A stretch of 64,000 nt of DNA from Aphanomyces cochlioides (Eukaryota > Oomycota > Saprolegniomycetes > Saprolegniales > Verrucalvaceae). The stretch lies in NCBI GenBank assembly GCA_019828595.1, contig JAHQRK010000017.1, positions 992,001 through 1,056,000 of the forward strand. The letters are read 5' to 3'. The notes under the pieces were generated by a model. It saw only the letters and a list, made by a program, of their open reading frames with translations. It did no database searches and was not told where the DNA came from. This document shows positions 47,712 through 58,700 of this stretch, piece after piece (the first letter of the stretch is position 1; the number at the start of each line of letters is the position of its first letter). The position numbers and the translations under genes are program-made.

Positions 47712-48068
47712 TCACACGACAGCAAGCGCAAGGGAGACCGACAGCCGCATGCCATAAGCATCATGGGGGTAATGTGCGCACGGACAACACAGACTAGTCG
47801 ATTGTTTTTCGTAAAGCTCCAACACAGCAAAGTCCGCGTCTCCGTACTGTGTCGTCAACCTAATGAGGCCTGCCAAGCCATAGAGTTTCATTCTTCCTCG
47901 AGGTGTTCTCAACGATATCGTGCGACATAAAGTGTGGCCTGGGCTGTCTCTGACCTTATCTTTTCCCAACGAAGCCTGGAGCTGGTCGTGGAAGCATTCG
48001 TCTCTCAATCGTCTGCTGCAGTCTATGATGACTTGACTCATCTCCATGTGTCCAGTCCAGTGTCCCAA
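47712..48068 (-). pseudogene. 118-codon open frame of unknown function ending in a truncated secreted-protein start, left copy
   Basis: The frame encodes GDADFAVLELYEKQ, similar to the relic at 43047-43310 (GDTDFVVLELYKQ), so an older protein family once existed. Its last codons, ATG at 47750 running down to 47712, read MRLSVSLALAVV then stop. At DNA level they match the start of the small secreted protein gene at 48492 (MRLLASLALAASAVVAF), with a small deletion that creates the stop. I therefore read the tail as a broken copy of that gene. Function of the upstream part is unknown. Confidence 0.45.
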
Positions 48069-48491
48069 CAGTCAGGGACACTCCGTCCTTCACGCCACGA
48101 TCCAGAACATCACCCGATGTAGTGCAGACTGTATTGCCCTGGCCAAGTTCACCACAAATTACACCAGGAGAAGAGAGATAGCGCGCCAACTTCAAACACA
48201 ATTGCGCAAGAATGGACCGCCACTGATGACCCTGCCCTCTGGTGTACGCTGGTGTCAGTTGTTTGGAATTGTTTAACAAACAAATAAAAACATGTTTGTT
48301 TGGGAAATTTCATAAAAAACACATCTCTGTAAGGGCCTGGTCGATGTAGCAAAAAGTCGACTTTTTTGCCAACATCCTTCGTGGAATGCTCCAAGCGAGC
48401 GCGGTGTTTGCATGATGTGCTTCAAATCAAACGATGAACAACCGATTTCTCTTGCTGTCAGTGTGCAAATTACCCCCGACAAGCTTCTGTG

Positions 48492-48938
48492 ATGCGTCTT
48501 TTGGCCTCCCTAGCGCTTGCTGCATCTGCCGTCGTGGCTTTCAAACAACTCCGCCAAGACTCGCCAGTCATCATGGCCGATCAGCAAGGCCCCATGGATT
48601 CTGCAATCAACGATCTCCGGAATCTCGAACAAGAAGCGTTGACCGCCTCGCATGACTCTATGACCAGACGACTAGGCGGTCGAGGCGGACGCGGCGGTTC
48701 CTCCGGAAATCGTCGTCCTTCGGCAGCTGCTGTGGGGCAGAGGATGCAAAGAAATAGTGAAATGAGGCGCCCGCTGCTGAGGACGAAGAGTCTCCCACAA
48801 ATTAAATGGCGACCTCTCTCACAAGGTGTGGCTAGTAATATGGGTCGCCATCAAGCGGCCCAGGGCGGCGATTCGCGTCGTTTGCTCGCAGAAGGAGCTT
48901 CCAATGGAACTCGCTGTAGCAATTCTGCAGTGCGTTAG
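48492..48938 (+). CDS. small secreted basic protein, family member 1
   Basis: Encodes 148 aa with a strong signal peptide (MRLLASLALAASAVVAF). It is followed by a short conserved block, QLxQxSPVIMxxQxP...AIxDLxNLxQ, shared with the gene at 62421-62768. The mature protein is Gly/Arg-rich (RGGRGGSSGNRR), has an R-R-L near residue 60, and contains a basic RxRTKSLPQ patch. No cysteine framework or enzyme motif is visible. Small secreted basic proteins of this type in oomycetes are often candidate host-interaction proteins, but nothing here proves such a role. It sits just inside the left inverted-repeat arm, in the unique spacer. The start is the ATG at 48492. Confidence 0.6.
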   Translation: MRLLASLALAASAVVAFKQLRQDSPVIMADQQGPMDSAINDLRNLEQEALTASHDSMTRRLGGRGGRGGSSGNRRPSAAAVGQRMQRNSEMRRPLLRTKSLPQIKWRPLSQGVASNMGRHQAAQGGDSRRLLAEGASNGTRCSNSAVR

Positions 48939-49315
48939 CTATCTCCACTTCTCCGTAATCCTGAATTCATTTTCATTCCTCTTTACCTTGACGAAGCTGT
49001 CGAGTCGTAACGCCTTGCGCTACAAGTTGGACATGCCAATGCCGCTCTCCGATTGCAATTTCTCTCGACCTCTTGTACTCCCTGCTTGAACCACGTCGTC
49101 GAGCTCTACAGCGAGATGCTCCATCCTTCCTCAGCACTCAATCTCACGACATCCTGAAGCAAGAGAGCTATTGCTTTGCGTCGATCGTGTAGTTGTCTTC
49201 ACCCCAGCTCTGTTGGCGCACTGGGCAATTTGCCTTCATCAACCAAAGGAATCGCATACGATGGATACATGAATGCTTACTTTGCTCGATGAGAAGAAAG
49301 ACAGTCTCGCCATCT
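48939..49315. other. intergenic with diverged repeat fragment
   Basis: No gene is supported. About 49150-49245 resembles two pieces of the duplicated family: AGAGAGCTATTG...GATCGTGTAG (compare 63824-63850 and 43288-43310), and the GGCGCACTGGGCAATTTGCCT stretch (compare 47568-47590, TGGCATACTGGGCAATGTGCC). It looks like a degraded downstream flank that travelled with the secreted protein gene. Confidence 0.5.
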
Positions 49316-50326
49316 TCATGTCCAAATGGCATCAGGATTAGCTTGGAGGTGCTGGGCATCTTTTAATATCTGGTAGAAGCCATCTTGGTCGCCTTCCGCA
49401 TGTTTCCTTTCCATTTTCAAGCGCGCTTTGCGCAAAAACTTGAAGAATTTTGTCTCAGGTCCAGACAGCGAAGGATGCCAGACGTCGACAACCAAGACAA
49501 TGCGACTTTTTGTTGGGTGGTCGTTCCAAGCTTCGTGTTCAAAGGAATCGTCAAAGACAAAACATTCGCCTTCACGGACATGGACTATTTCGTCGCCAAC
49601 ACGAAGGCGGCACGAGTCTTCAGATGGAACGACAAGAGGCAAGTGGCATCGGAGCTTCTTGTTGGTCGGGCCATGATGCTTTGTGATGTGAGTTTGTGGT
49701 GCCAAAGCAGAGAAGAAAGCATGCTCGTAGTGCTGATCGATGGATTCCAAGATTGAGGTCGTCATGGGGCATAAGGCTCGGTTCTGTGCGTAATCCACGT
49801 CGTGGAGGTGGAGGTAAAAGACATTCCAGTCACCAGCGTCATGGCTGATGCTTCCAACACCATCTGCCGCCTAATCATTATACTTTAGTCCATGAGAATA
49901 AATCTATGGCAAGATTACCTGCTTGACACCTGCCCAGGATGGCGCACGATATGGCTGAAAATTGGCTGTTGAGTGTTTCAACTGAAGCATTTCGTCACGG
50001 ATGACTGGAAATGCAGTTTCAAGCTTACGAATCCATGGAAACGTATCGTACATATCTTCACGCCATACAGGCTGTGAGCGTAATCCAGGGAGCAAGTTTG
50101 GGCATCCGAACTGCCATGGCGATACATTTGCAGGTCGTTGTCGTTTATTGAGTTGCCTGACAGTCCATTGCCTCAATCTCGAGAGCTGGTCCGTTTCATC
50201 GATCGCAGCTTTCGACAGCCACATGAACGCAATGTTCTTTCCAAATGGAGACAAGCCCCAGTCTTCAATCAACGATCTGAGGCGTTCCTCGACTTGATCC
50301 TTGGACATTTGCGCGCTGTCCTCCAT
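49316..50326 (-). CDS. aspartyl/asparaginyl beta-hydroxylase family enzyme (2OG-Fe(II))
   Basis: CDS is complement(49316..49870, 49919..50326), 320 aa, with one 48-bp intron. The C-terminal half matches the ASPH/LpxO family double-stranded beta-helix: THITKHHGPTNKKLRCHLPL, then FVFDDSFEHEAWN and RIVLVVDVWHP. The His of HHGPTN and of FEHEAW are in the positions of the iron-binding histidines, and the Arg before IVLVVDVWHP fits the 2-oxoglutarate contact. Such enzymes hydroxylate Asp/Asn side chains (or lipid acyl chains in bacteria). No membrane anchor or TPR region is visible, so this is a short, soluble-type member. The frame is open up to 50434, but that extension is encoded by TATCCGGATA motifs, so Met at 50326 is preferred. 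Confidence 0.85.
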
Positions 50327-50368
50327 GCTTTGCTTTTTGAGATATCGAAGGATTTGAAGGATTTGAAT

Positions 50369-50393
50369 TATCCGGAGGATCCTTATCCGGATA
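50369..50393. promoter_or_regulatory. two TATCCGGA motifs upstream of the beta-hydroxylase gene
   Basis: TATCCGGAGG 50369-50378 and TATCCGGATA 50384-50393 lie 43-67 bp upstream of the preferred start codon at 50326. They sit inside the 335-bp divergent gap to KATNB1 (start 50661). Confidence 0.55.
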
Positions 50394-50660
50394 AATTTCC
50401 GAGTGCAATCAGCTTTCGTCGACGATAGATTCACGTCAGCAACTTATTAGCCGCGAAGATTGAGACGACAAGTACTAGTTCATCTAGGGCTGTTGTGGCG
50501 TATGAATCTGCCAGCTAGTGTCAAGAGATGCTTGTTACATCGCAGTCCTTGTGAGATCACCATGGAGCCTGGCTAAACCTCCCTCGAGATTGAAATTTCG
50601 ACCAATCGCATTGGACTAGCCTTTCTTGTAACCGATCCAACCTCGAAAGGCGGCGCCACC

Positions 50661-52952
50661 ATGTTCAAGCATTGTAGGATTGCTCCATTGGCACTGGAAT
50701 ATGACGATTCTTGTAGCGCAGATCATGGCACACTCTAGCAATGTCAATTGCTTTCGATTTGGACGCAGATCGGTATGAAAATGCCGTTCAGAATGGCCCG
50801 AAATTGATGGTTTTGTAGGGCCAAGTTGCAGTGAGTGGCGGCGACGACACCAATGTCAACGTGTGGCGACTTCGAGACAACGAGACGAAGAATATCATGG
50901 TACATCCACGCTCCTTTCAATGATCTGGTTGTGATCCTCGAATTTATAGAGCTTGGCAGGACATTCAAGCCCCGTAGAATGTGTCATCTTTGATCCAACT
51001 GAGAAAAAAGTCGTCGCGGGGGCCAAGTCCGGCGCGATCAAAGCGTACGACATGGAATCTGCCAAAGTATTTCGCACGCTCAAAGGCCACATGTCCAACT
51101 GCACGACGATCGATTATCACATGTACGGCGACTATGTCGCGTCAGGAGCGCTTGATACGAATGTCAAGGTTGACTCGTGGCCGTCCGTTCCGTGTGGCTT
51201 CATCTCGTGGGTAGATCTGGGATCTCAAGACAAAAAACTGCGTTCAGACGTTCAAAGGACACAAGACAGAGGTCACCTGCGTGGGCTTTACACCTGATGG
51301 ACGATGGCTTACGTCCGGCGGCGCCGACGGATCGCTCAAAATATGGGATCTCACTGCTGGTAAACTCCTCCACGAGTTTACGGACCACAATGGTGCCATC
51401 GTCTGTACGCTTGCCTACTCCATACCCAGCGGCTACTGAATACTCGTTGTAGGCTTGGAATTCAACCCCGAAGAGTACATCATGGTGTCATCGTCGACGG
51501 ACAAGACTGTGCGGTTCTGGGACGTCGAGGCATTTCAGCTCTTGGGATTGACTCCGACAGACAGCGGCGTGGTAAGACTTCTTTCTTCGGCGCCGTCATG
51601 GACGTCGCTATGTCTAGACGACGTGCATTGCCCATACGATGAGCGAACCTTACAGTGGAAAGTATGCTCTCTGTAGTTCTCAAGATATGATCAAAGTTTG
51701 GTCCTATGAGTCCTCCGTCAAGGTAGAGAGAGCCTCGTCTCCTTCAGTTGACGGCACGACTCCTTTAGTGCCATGATCAACTGGCGTGGAATCGAGACAG
51801 TATGAATTCACAGACGCTCGGCGACACTTTCGTGACAGACAACTTGCAACTCTTTGGTGCTTCGTTTGCCAACGCATTCGTGTCCATCTGGCGCGTCGAT
51901 CTGAATCAAATGGAGCCGTTCGCGCCACCAAATACCGCGAAACCAATGTCGACTCCAAGTGGACCACGCCCTGTCAATACGCCTCTTAGTGGCCCCCGAC
52001 CAGTCAACACACCTCCAAGTGGTCCTCGTTCCGTCAGCACGCCACCAGCAAAGCCACAAACTGCTCGACCACCACCACGTACACAAAACCCGACGCTAGT
52101 CCCGTCTTGCTGATAAGTTTTGTAGAGGAGCCAGAGGTAACAAATGTGGCCACTCAGATGGGCATCGACACTGTCAAGCGCTTCTCGATCGACTTGTCAC
52201 CTCCAGAACCCGTCACTGTAATTCACCCTGAGCCCGTGCCAGCAGAGCCCGTACGACCACTCGAATTCGTTATCTTTATGATTGACTGATGTAGGAAGAA
52301 GCACAACCCGTTGGCGACTACATCAAGGAGCTACGATGCGGCATGGAAGTCTCACTGCGTACGTTGCGAAGTCGTCAGAAATGCTTGGAACAGTTCATGA
52401 CGTACTGGGAGAAAGGCGACGTCCACGGTAACACACTCCTCTCGTCAAAATGTCGTTGGACCTCCCCATGATCTAGGCGGGTTTCGGTTCATGAGTCAGC
52501 TACCAGTTGGTACGAGGGAAGCCATGACGAAAGATATTTTGGCCGCTGTGGACTTTTCCACAGTCGGACTCGACTTGGAAGCGTGCGTCTTGTTGCTTCC
52601 GCTCGCCTCTGAACTCGTAGCAACTCCAGCATCCGACTCGTAAGCCATCAACGAGTTCTAGGTTGAACTTGCCATTCCTAGATATATCGCTACTGGCATC
52701 GCAGTCGCCAAGCAGCTTGTCGCCATGTTTGGTCCACTCGTACGAGACAACCGCGATGCACGAAAGAACTCACGGGAAGTCAACTTTGCGAGCGAAGAGA
52801 GAGCAATGCGATGTGATGCTTGCCACCGAGAATTTGTTGAGCTACGAAATCGCTCACAGAAGTTGCTCGAGAGCAATTGCAGGCCTATGAATGTGGTGCG
52901 AGAGCTGAATGAGTTCCGAGCGATGCTAGCCGAGTATTGCTGGACGCCGTAG
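50661..52952 (+). CDS. KATNB1: katanin p80 WD40 subunit B1 (microtubule severing)
   Basis: Twelve exons: 50661..50673, 50717..50772, 50819..50899, 50950..51168, 51215..51404, 51453..51571, 51618..51722, 51769..52078, 52126..52250, 52295..52427, 52477..52639, 52682..52952; 594 aa, phases close. The N-terminal WD40 propeller follows animal KATNB1 closely (FKHSQIMAHSSNVNCF, LAGHSSPVECVIFDP, GALDTNVKIWDLK, STDKTVRFWDVEAFQLL). A linker with three SGPRPVNTP-like repeats follows (about 51955-52045). The C-terminal con80 domain (YIKELRCGMEVSLRTLRSRQ ... LLESNCRPMNVVRELNEF) binds the p60 ATPase. Katanin severs microtubules at centrosomes, basal bodies and spindles. The start sits in a good context (GGCGCCACCATG), with a 13-base first exon. 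Its stop is only 15 bp from the stop of the convergent CSN8 gene. Confidence 0.92.
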
Positions 52953-52967
52953 TAGATTTAACAGGTC

Positions 52968-53674
52968 TTAAATCTTCAACACACTGCGCTGTTCCAAGTG
53001 CAAAATGTACGACGACAGTTGATGCAATTGCTCCAACTCGGCTTCAGTTGATGGTCCATTCGCTGAGACTTCTTTTGTGGGAAATACTAAGTCTCCTTGG
53101 ACTCGCCATTGTCGCGAAGCACAAACTAAACAAGACAATGATTTCTGGGAGTGGAATGGGGAGACGTACATTTCAGTGTGTCGTCGAGGGAGAGTCCTAA
53201 CGCTTGAGCAACGACTGCAATCGGCACACTTGCATAAGCCCGTCCTAGGAGGGACGCGTTGTACAGACCAATCGACTTCTTCAGCTCGCCAAGAACCGCT
53301 TTGACTTCCACGTTGAGAGGTAAAGCTTCGGCAGCCGCAATTGCAACGTACGCTTGACTGACTTCACGTCTCCACAACGCTTGACCCACCGCCCAAATTT
53401 CATGCAATCCATTTTTGTCTTTTTCAGGGAGGCGTCGCCATAGATGCTTTGCACGGTTCAATTCGCGGAGGGTAAGCAAGCCGGCCAAGAAAAGAGCGTA
53501 GTATGTCCCGTCCATTGCGTTTGGTCCGCTGCTCCACGACACAAGCTCCAATTCCTCGCACAGATGTACAAGTTGACGAACGTCTAGGGCTTGGCCTCCT
53601 TGATGCTCATGGAAGATCTGTTTGATCTTGTCTTCTAGACCTTTCTTTTCCACTTGGGCATTCGGAATCGCCAT
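52968..53674 (-). CDS. CSN8: COP9 signalosome subunit 8
   Basis: CDS is complement(52968..53125, 53170..53674), 220 aa (human 209). The PCI-type helical domain of the CSN8/PSD8/eIF3k family is visible: YYALFLAGLLTLRELNRAKHLWRRLP, EIWAVGQALWRREV, and the winged-helix start AYASVPIAVVAQALGLSLDD. The 44-bp intron joins TLK to FCASRQW and keeps the frame. CSN8 is a subunit of the signalosome that removes NEDD8 from cullin-RING ligases. Met at 53674 is chosen as the start; the frame is open to 53728. The upstream 400 bp is AT-rich. Confidence 0.88.
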
Positions 53675-54090
53675 CTTCGTCTGGGACTTGATGAAAAATG
53701 ATCCGCAAATAAAGTTTTTGAAATACATTTTAAATATATAAAATACGTTTTAAAAGTGCTAATTGTGGTTTCAAATGCGTATTTTAAATACGAATTAAAA
53801 CAAATGTGTTATTTTAAACATATTTATTGTCTTTTTCACTGAAATTTGTATTTTTGACTAAAAATTGAAATATTCTCAAATACTATTGAGGTATAGTGAG
53901 TTCAAGTGTAATATGAAAGTACATTCAATAAAGTAATGTTTTGAATGTGTGTTTTGCGTGTGTTTTTGAGAAGAAGGCAAATACTCGATTCTGATTGGCT
54001 ATCGATTTCAAATAGATTTGGAAAAATAGATACATTTTTCACCCTGGTCACAATTTAGTGTAAATAACAATATAATTATATAAGTTCTCC
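53675..54090. other. AT-rich divergent promoter region
   Basis: About 415 bp between CSN8 (-) and the methyltransferase (+), dominated by TTTTAAA/ATACGTTTTAAAA-type stretches, including partially self-complementary runs at 53730-53810. There is no TATCCGGATA motif and no gene. Confidence 0.5.
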
Positions 54091-54954
54091 ATGTTTCTCC
54101 TTGCCGGAAGAGGTCAACGACATGCACCAATGCTGGGCATCAAGCAAATGCTCTCTCTGCGCCCTCTAGAGAGGCGATGCATCTCCTCCGCGACCGCGTC
54201 TGTCGCTGTCGATCGAAGTTCTAACAAATACGCAGAAATATTCCTCACGCCTCATTACTTGAATGGCATAACAACCCATTCCGAAGCTGCACGAATTGAT
54301 TGTGCCTATCTCGACTCACTTGTCCTGCAACTTATCACGCCAAACTGCCCCATTTACACTGCCTCCAGCGAAGAAGCCAAAACGTACCCGTTTCCCGATC
54401 CATTTTGGGGGTTTTGCTGGCCTGGTAGCTATGCCCTCTGTCGATTTCACCAACAATATCTTGAGACGATTCGAGACCGAGTTGTCTTGGACTTCGCGGC
54501 TGGATGTGGCATTGCATCTATTGTCGCTCTACAACTTGGCGCGTCAGCTGCCATTGCCAACGACATTGATCCATGGTCTTGTAGCGCTGCCTTGCTCAAT
54601 GCAATCGTCAACCTTCCACCTGCGCTCCATTCTTCGATCCATGTCCACGACACCAATCTTGTTGGCACGACACTTCAAGAACTTGAACAGATTACAGGCT
54701 TCCACCGACATGATCCATCCGACTGGGTCATTCTTGCTGGTGATGTCTGCTACGAAGAACCTCTGGCCACACAGGTTGTCAAGTGGCTCGATGAGTTGGC
54801 GGGTCAAGGCGTTCAAGTCTTTCTTGGCGATCCAGGGCGACAATTTCTACCCAAGCAACATCTCAGGCAAGTCGGCTCGTACGCTCTACCGCCCAGCTTG
54901 GCTCAAGATAACTATGGCTTGCCTCTTGGCGCAGTGTGGACGCTCCAAAGCTGA
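54091..54954 (+). CDS. ETFBKMT: ETFB lysine methyltransferase (METTL20-type), mitochondrial
   Basis: Single exon, 287 aa. The N-terminal ~40 residues are Arg/Ser-rich without acids, as expected for a mitochondrial targeting peptide. The catalytic part is a class I SAM methyltransferase of the METTL20/ETFBKMT type: DPFWGFCWPGSYALCRF, motif I VLDFAAGCGIASI, ANDIDPWS, and GDPGRQFLP near the end. The human enzyme trimethylates the electron-transfer flavoprotein beta subunit in the mitochondrial matrix; the same substrate is inferred here. The stop is about 100 bp before the right inverted-repeat arm. A 281-codon open frame in another register overlaps it but runs into the repeat and is a shadow. 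Confidence 0.88.
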   Translation: MFLLAGRGQRHAPMLGIKQMLSLRPLERRCISSATASVAVDRSSNKYAEIFLTPHYLNGITTHSEAARIDCAYLDSLVLQLITPNCPIYTASSEEAKTYPFPDPFWGFCWPGSYALCRFHQQYLETIRDRVVLDFAAGCGIASIVALQLGASAAIANDIDPWSCSAALLNAIVNLPPALHSSIHVHDTNLVGTTLQELEQITGFHRHDPSDWVILAGDVCYEEPLATQVVKWLDELAGQGVQVFLGDPGRQFLPKQHLRQVGSYALPPSLAQDNYGLPLGAVWTLQS

Positions 54955-55221
54955 GCTCGTAAGACAATCAGATAGATCCATCTTCACAGCACTGCATGAC
55001 GACCCCATCTCGCAAGGAAACTGTGGAGGACGTACAGTCAGCGCGCACGAAACAGAAGGGTCATCAGTGGCGGTCCATTCTTGCGCAATTGTGTTTGAAG
55101 TTGGCGCGCTATCTCTCTTCTCCTGGTGTAATTTGTGGTGAACTTGGCCAGGGCAATACAGTCTGCACTACATCGGGTGATGTTCTGGATCGTGGCGTGA
55201 AGGACGGAGTGTCCCTGACTG

Positions 55222-55578
55222 TTGGGACACTGGACTGGACACATGGAGATGAGTCAAGTCATCATAGACTGCAGCAGACGATTGAGAGACGAATGCTTCC
55301 ACGACCAGCTCCAGGCTTCGTTGGGAAAAGATAAGGTCAGAGACAGCCCAGGCCACACTTTATGTCGCACGATATCGTTGAGAACACCTCGAGGAAGAAT
55401 GAAACTCTATGGCTTGGCAGGCCTCATTAGGTTGACGACACAGTACGGAGACGCGGACTTTGCTGTGTTGGAGCTTTACGAAAAACAATCGACTAGTCTG
55501 TGTTGTCCGTGCGCACATTACCCCCATGATGCTTATGGCATGCGGCTGTCGGTCTCCCTTGCGCTTGCTGTCGTGTGA
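55222..55578 (+). pseudogene. 118-codon open frame of unknown function, right copy
   Basis: Mirror image of 47712-48068 and identical in translation. It contains the truncated secreted-protein start (ATG 55540, stop after 12 codons). Confidence 0.45.
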
Positions 55579-55770
55579 TTTTCTATCCTCCCGTTTCTCC
55601 GAAGTCGACGATGACAACTATGATGGTCTGCTTGAGTTGGTCCAAGATGACCATTTGCACTTCCCTCATCGTGCAAATCAAGAAACGCCTGTGGGATCCA
55701 TTTGGTTGATAAAGGCACATTGCCCAGTATGCCAATAGAGTTTGGGATGAATGAATATGTATTAGACAAA

Positions 55771-58700
55771 TTATGAACTTAGGATAGCTTTGTGTCTGCT
55801 ACGGCTGGCACACTTTGCGCGATAGAGGGCCAAGTATGAGGAGCGGGCACAAGCGCTCATCTGGTGGACGGGCAGTGCTGCTGTGGCATCTGTTGGTTCG
55901 ACACGAGCGTTTGATCGCTTTAGCTGAGGCCGTGTCGGCTTGGTTGGCCCTGATATGGAGGATGATTCAGGATAGGATGAGGCTAATGCGGTCTTCTCCA
56001 AGGTGAATCCACTCGTTATTTGTGTACTCAGACGCAATTCTCTCGTTTGTACTTGCAATTGACTCTATCATGACAGGTGACGAAGGAAGACAGCACAAAC
56101 AAGAGTACCTCGTCTTGAATATTCCCGTCTTGTGGATCCACCGCGACGAAATTTTCCGATCGCTTCAACTGATGCGGTCTCGCCATACACTTCATGTTGC
56201 TTTGTACATTGATTTGAGCCTAGTCAGGACAGATGATGCAAGAACGCGAGGTGAGCAAATACCTGGTCTTGACCTCTATTGTCTGGAGAAGCCGTCTTGA
56301 CAAATGCGACCGATCTCTTCGTTTGAGGAGGTGTGGACTGGATTGAGTCTTGTTTTGAGGGTTCATGGAGCGCCGAAAGATCCAAGATGGACCCAAGCTT
56401 GTCCGTCGGACGAGGTTTCTTGACTTGAAAATGCTCCCAGAAGAAAAACAATTTCGGTGGATCAAGGGAGTCGTTTTGCTTTCGTGCCATTTCCTATCCA
56501 GCTCAGGTGATGAAATTGCTCGTCGTAGCCACGTACCTCGTCCTGAACTCTGGTGGTTGGTGAATCCTCTACAATTCTTCCAGTGTTGAAGCCATCTTGT
56601 GGCTCTCGATCCTTGGTATAGCTACGAGAGGCGAAACCACACAGGGTTTCTTCATGTTGCTCGTCAGCTGACACGACAGGAATCTCGGATTCAACCATGA
56701 GGGCAACCGATCGCTTCAACTGATGGGGTTTCTTTAAACACTCCGTTGCCTTGCACTCACATGGAAGACCCTACTCATGACACGTGAAGAAGGGAAACCA
56801 AACAATTTTTACCACTTCTTGGACTCTCCTCTCTGGTGGAGCCTTCATAGTGAATGAAGCGGATCTTCTTAGTTGAGGACGTGTGGGCTCAATTGGTGTT
56901 TTCTTTGGGTTGGAGGGCTCACAAGGGGATGATCGAGGCACTGGTTCGACACGTGCGTTTGATCGTTTTAGTTGAGGCCGTGTCGGCTTGGTTAGCCCTG
57001 CGTCTGGCATGAAGGCTGATCCAGGGGATGAAAAGGCCAATGCGGACTTTGCACTGTCATCAGCCAAGGTCGATCCACCCGTTGGAATTATCTTCGTTTT
57101 GTTGGTTTGTACTTGCAATTGACTCTACTCAAGACAGGTGACGAAGGAAGACAGCACAAACAAGTGTACCTCGTCTTGAATATTCCCGTCTCGTGGATCT
57201 ACCGCGACAAAGTTTTCCGATCGCTTCAACTGATGCAGTCTTTCCATACACTTCATGTTGCTTTGTACTTTGATTTGAGCCTACTCAGGACAGATGATGC
57301 AAGAACGCAAGGTGAACAAATACCTGGTCTTGACCTCTATTGTCTGGAAGAGCCGTCTTGACAAATGCGACCGATCTCTTCAGTGGAGGAGGTGTAAACT
57401 GGATGGAGCTTTGCGTTGAGGGTCCACGGAGCGCCGAAGGAAGCATTTGTACCTCGTCCTGAATTCTCTTGGTTGGTGAAGCCTGCGCGATGATTCCCGT
57501 GTTCGTGCCATCGTGTAGCTCTTGATCGTTGGTATAGTTCTGTGTGGCTAACGTACACGGGATGTCTTCGCTTTGCTTGTCTGTTGCAATTTCGTATTCT
57601 AGGGCTACTGATCGCTTCAACTGATGGGGGTTTTCAAAACGCCCCGTTGCATTGTCGTCACAAAAAGGACCCCCCTACTCATGACACGTGAAAAAGTTTA
57701 ACGACACAACAATTTTTACCTCTGCTTGGACTCTCTTCTCTGGTGGAGTCTTCATAGTGAATGCACTGGATTTTTGTAGTTGAGGGCGTGTGGGCTCAAT
57801 TGGCCTTTTCTTTTCTTGCAAGGGTTGACGTGGGGATGATGGAAGCATTGTTACACGTGGGTCTTGAACGTTGTGATCTCTTCCGGTGACTAGACCACTC
57901 GGAAGGACTCTTTGTTGCTTGTCAGTAACCTCACGGGATGACATAGCGACGACGAGGTTGCTCGACAAGCATTCGTCAGTCGCTTCGAGATGGGATGTCT
58001 TGGTTTGTGCAGTTCTCTTCGTGGTCTTGGTCTCTTGTTGATTGTCCGGTTTTGGGTTGTGGATCGTCAAAGCCGAAGCGTTGTGGCATGTCTCGTGGAT
58101 GTCGGCTTTCGCGGGGCTGCACATCGGTACTTGGCGAGGTGACATCTTGGCAATATCAGCGACTTCAGCAACCACGATGCGATTCTTCGAGTGAGACGCG
58201 GTCGTTGCGTCAACAGTCGCATTGGATCGACTTGATTGCGCTGTCTCCAACCGCGTCTTGCCGGTTTGAACTCGCAGGAGATCCTACCAGGAGATTTAAT
58301 GGAGATAGAGCGACGGAAACAATTACCTGGCCTTGACCACTCTTGCTTGCTGGTGGAGCCTTCGAGACGACTGGTTTTTTTGCTTGTGGGGCGGTTGATG
58401 TCTTCATTTTTGCAAGCGACGAACGGGTCGGTCTCAACAAAGAAGATGCGGTGGTCGCTCTGGTGTGGGTCGTTGCTGGCGCTGCGATTGGCGTTGGAAG
58501 TTTCTTCGACAATTGAGATGAGGAGGGCTTCGGCTTGGATGTTCCCGAGATTGAAACAGCAAACGTGGACTTGATAGAATTCTCCTTTGGTTCCGCAATG
58601 GGTCCATTTTCCACAGAGGCTTTGAATTCTTCACCTTGAATGGTCGATACGTCCGCCACGGCAATAGCAACCACGGCATTGTCGACTTGCTTTGGTGTCA

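Larger units (their letters stand above)
43353..48233 (+). repeat. left arm of a 4.88-kb inverted repeat
   Basis: This segment recurs as reverse complement at 55057-59938. Mirror coordinates add to 103290 over nearly the whole length (103291 outside a 1-bp indel near 43950). The only differences I found are one substitution plus one inserted base there (TGTAGTTGG versus TGTGCGTTGG). Sequence identity ends abruptly at both sides. Each arm carries a complete exon-repeat gene, a hairpin, and a minus/plus mirrored small open frame. Confidence 0.95.

Noticed and set aside
54296..55141. 281-codon plus-strand open frame crossing into the right inverted-repeat arm
   Set aside because: Out of frame with the clear methyltransferase and continues only by chance into the repeat.
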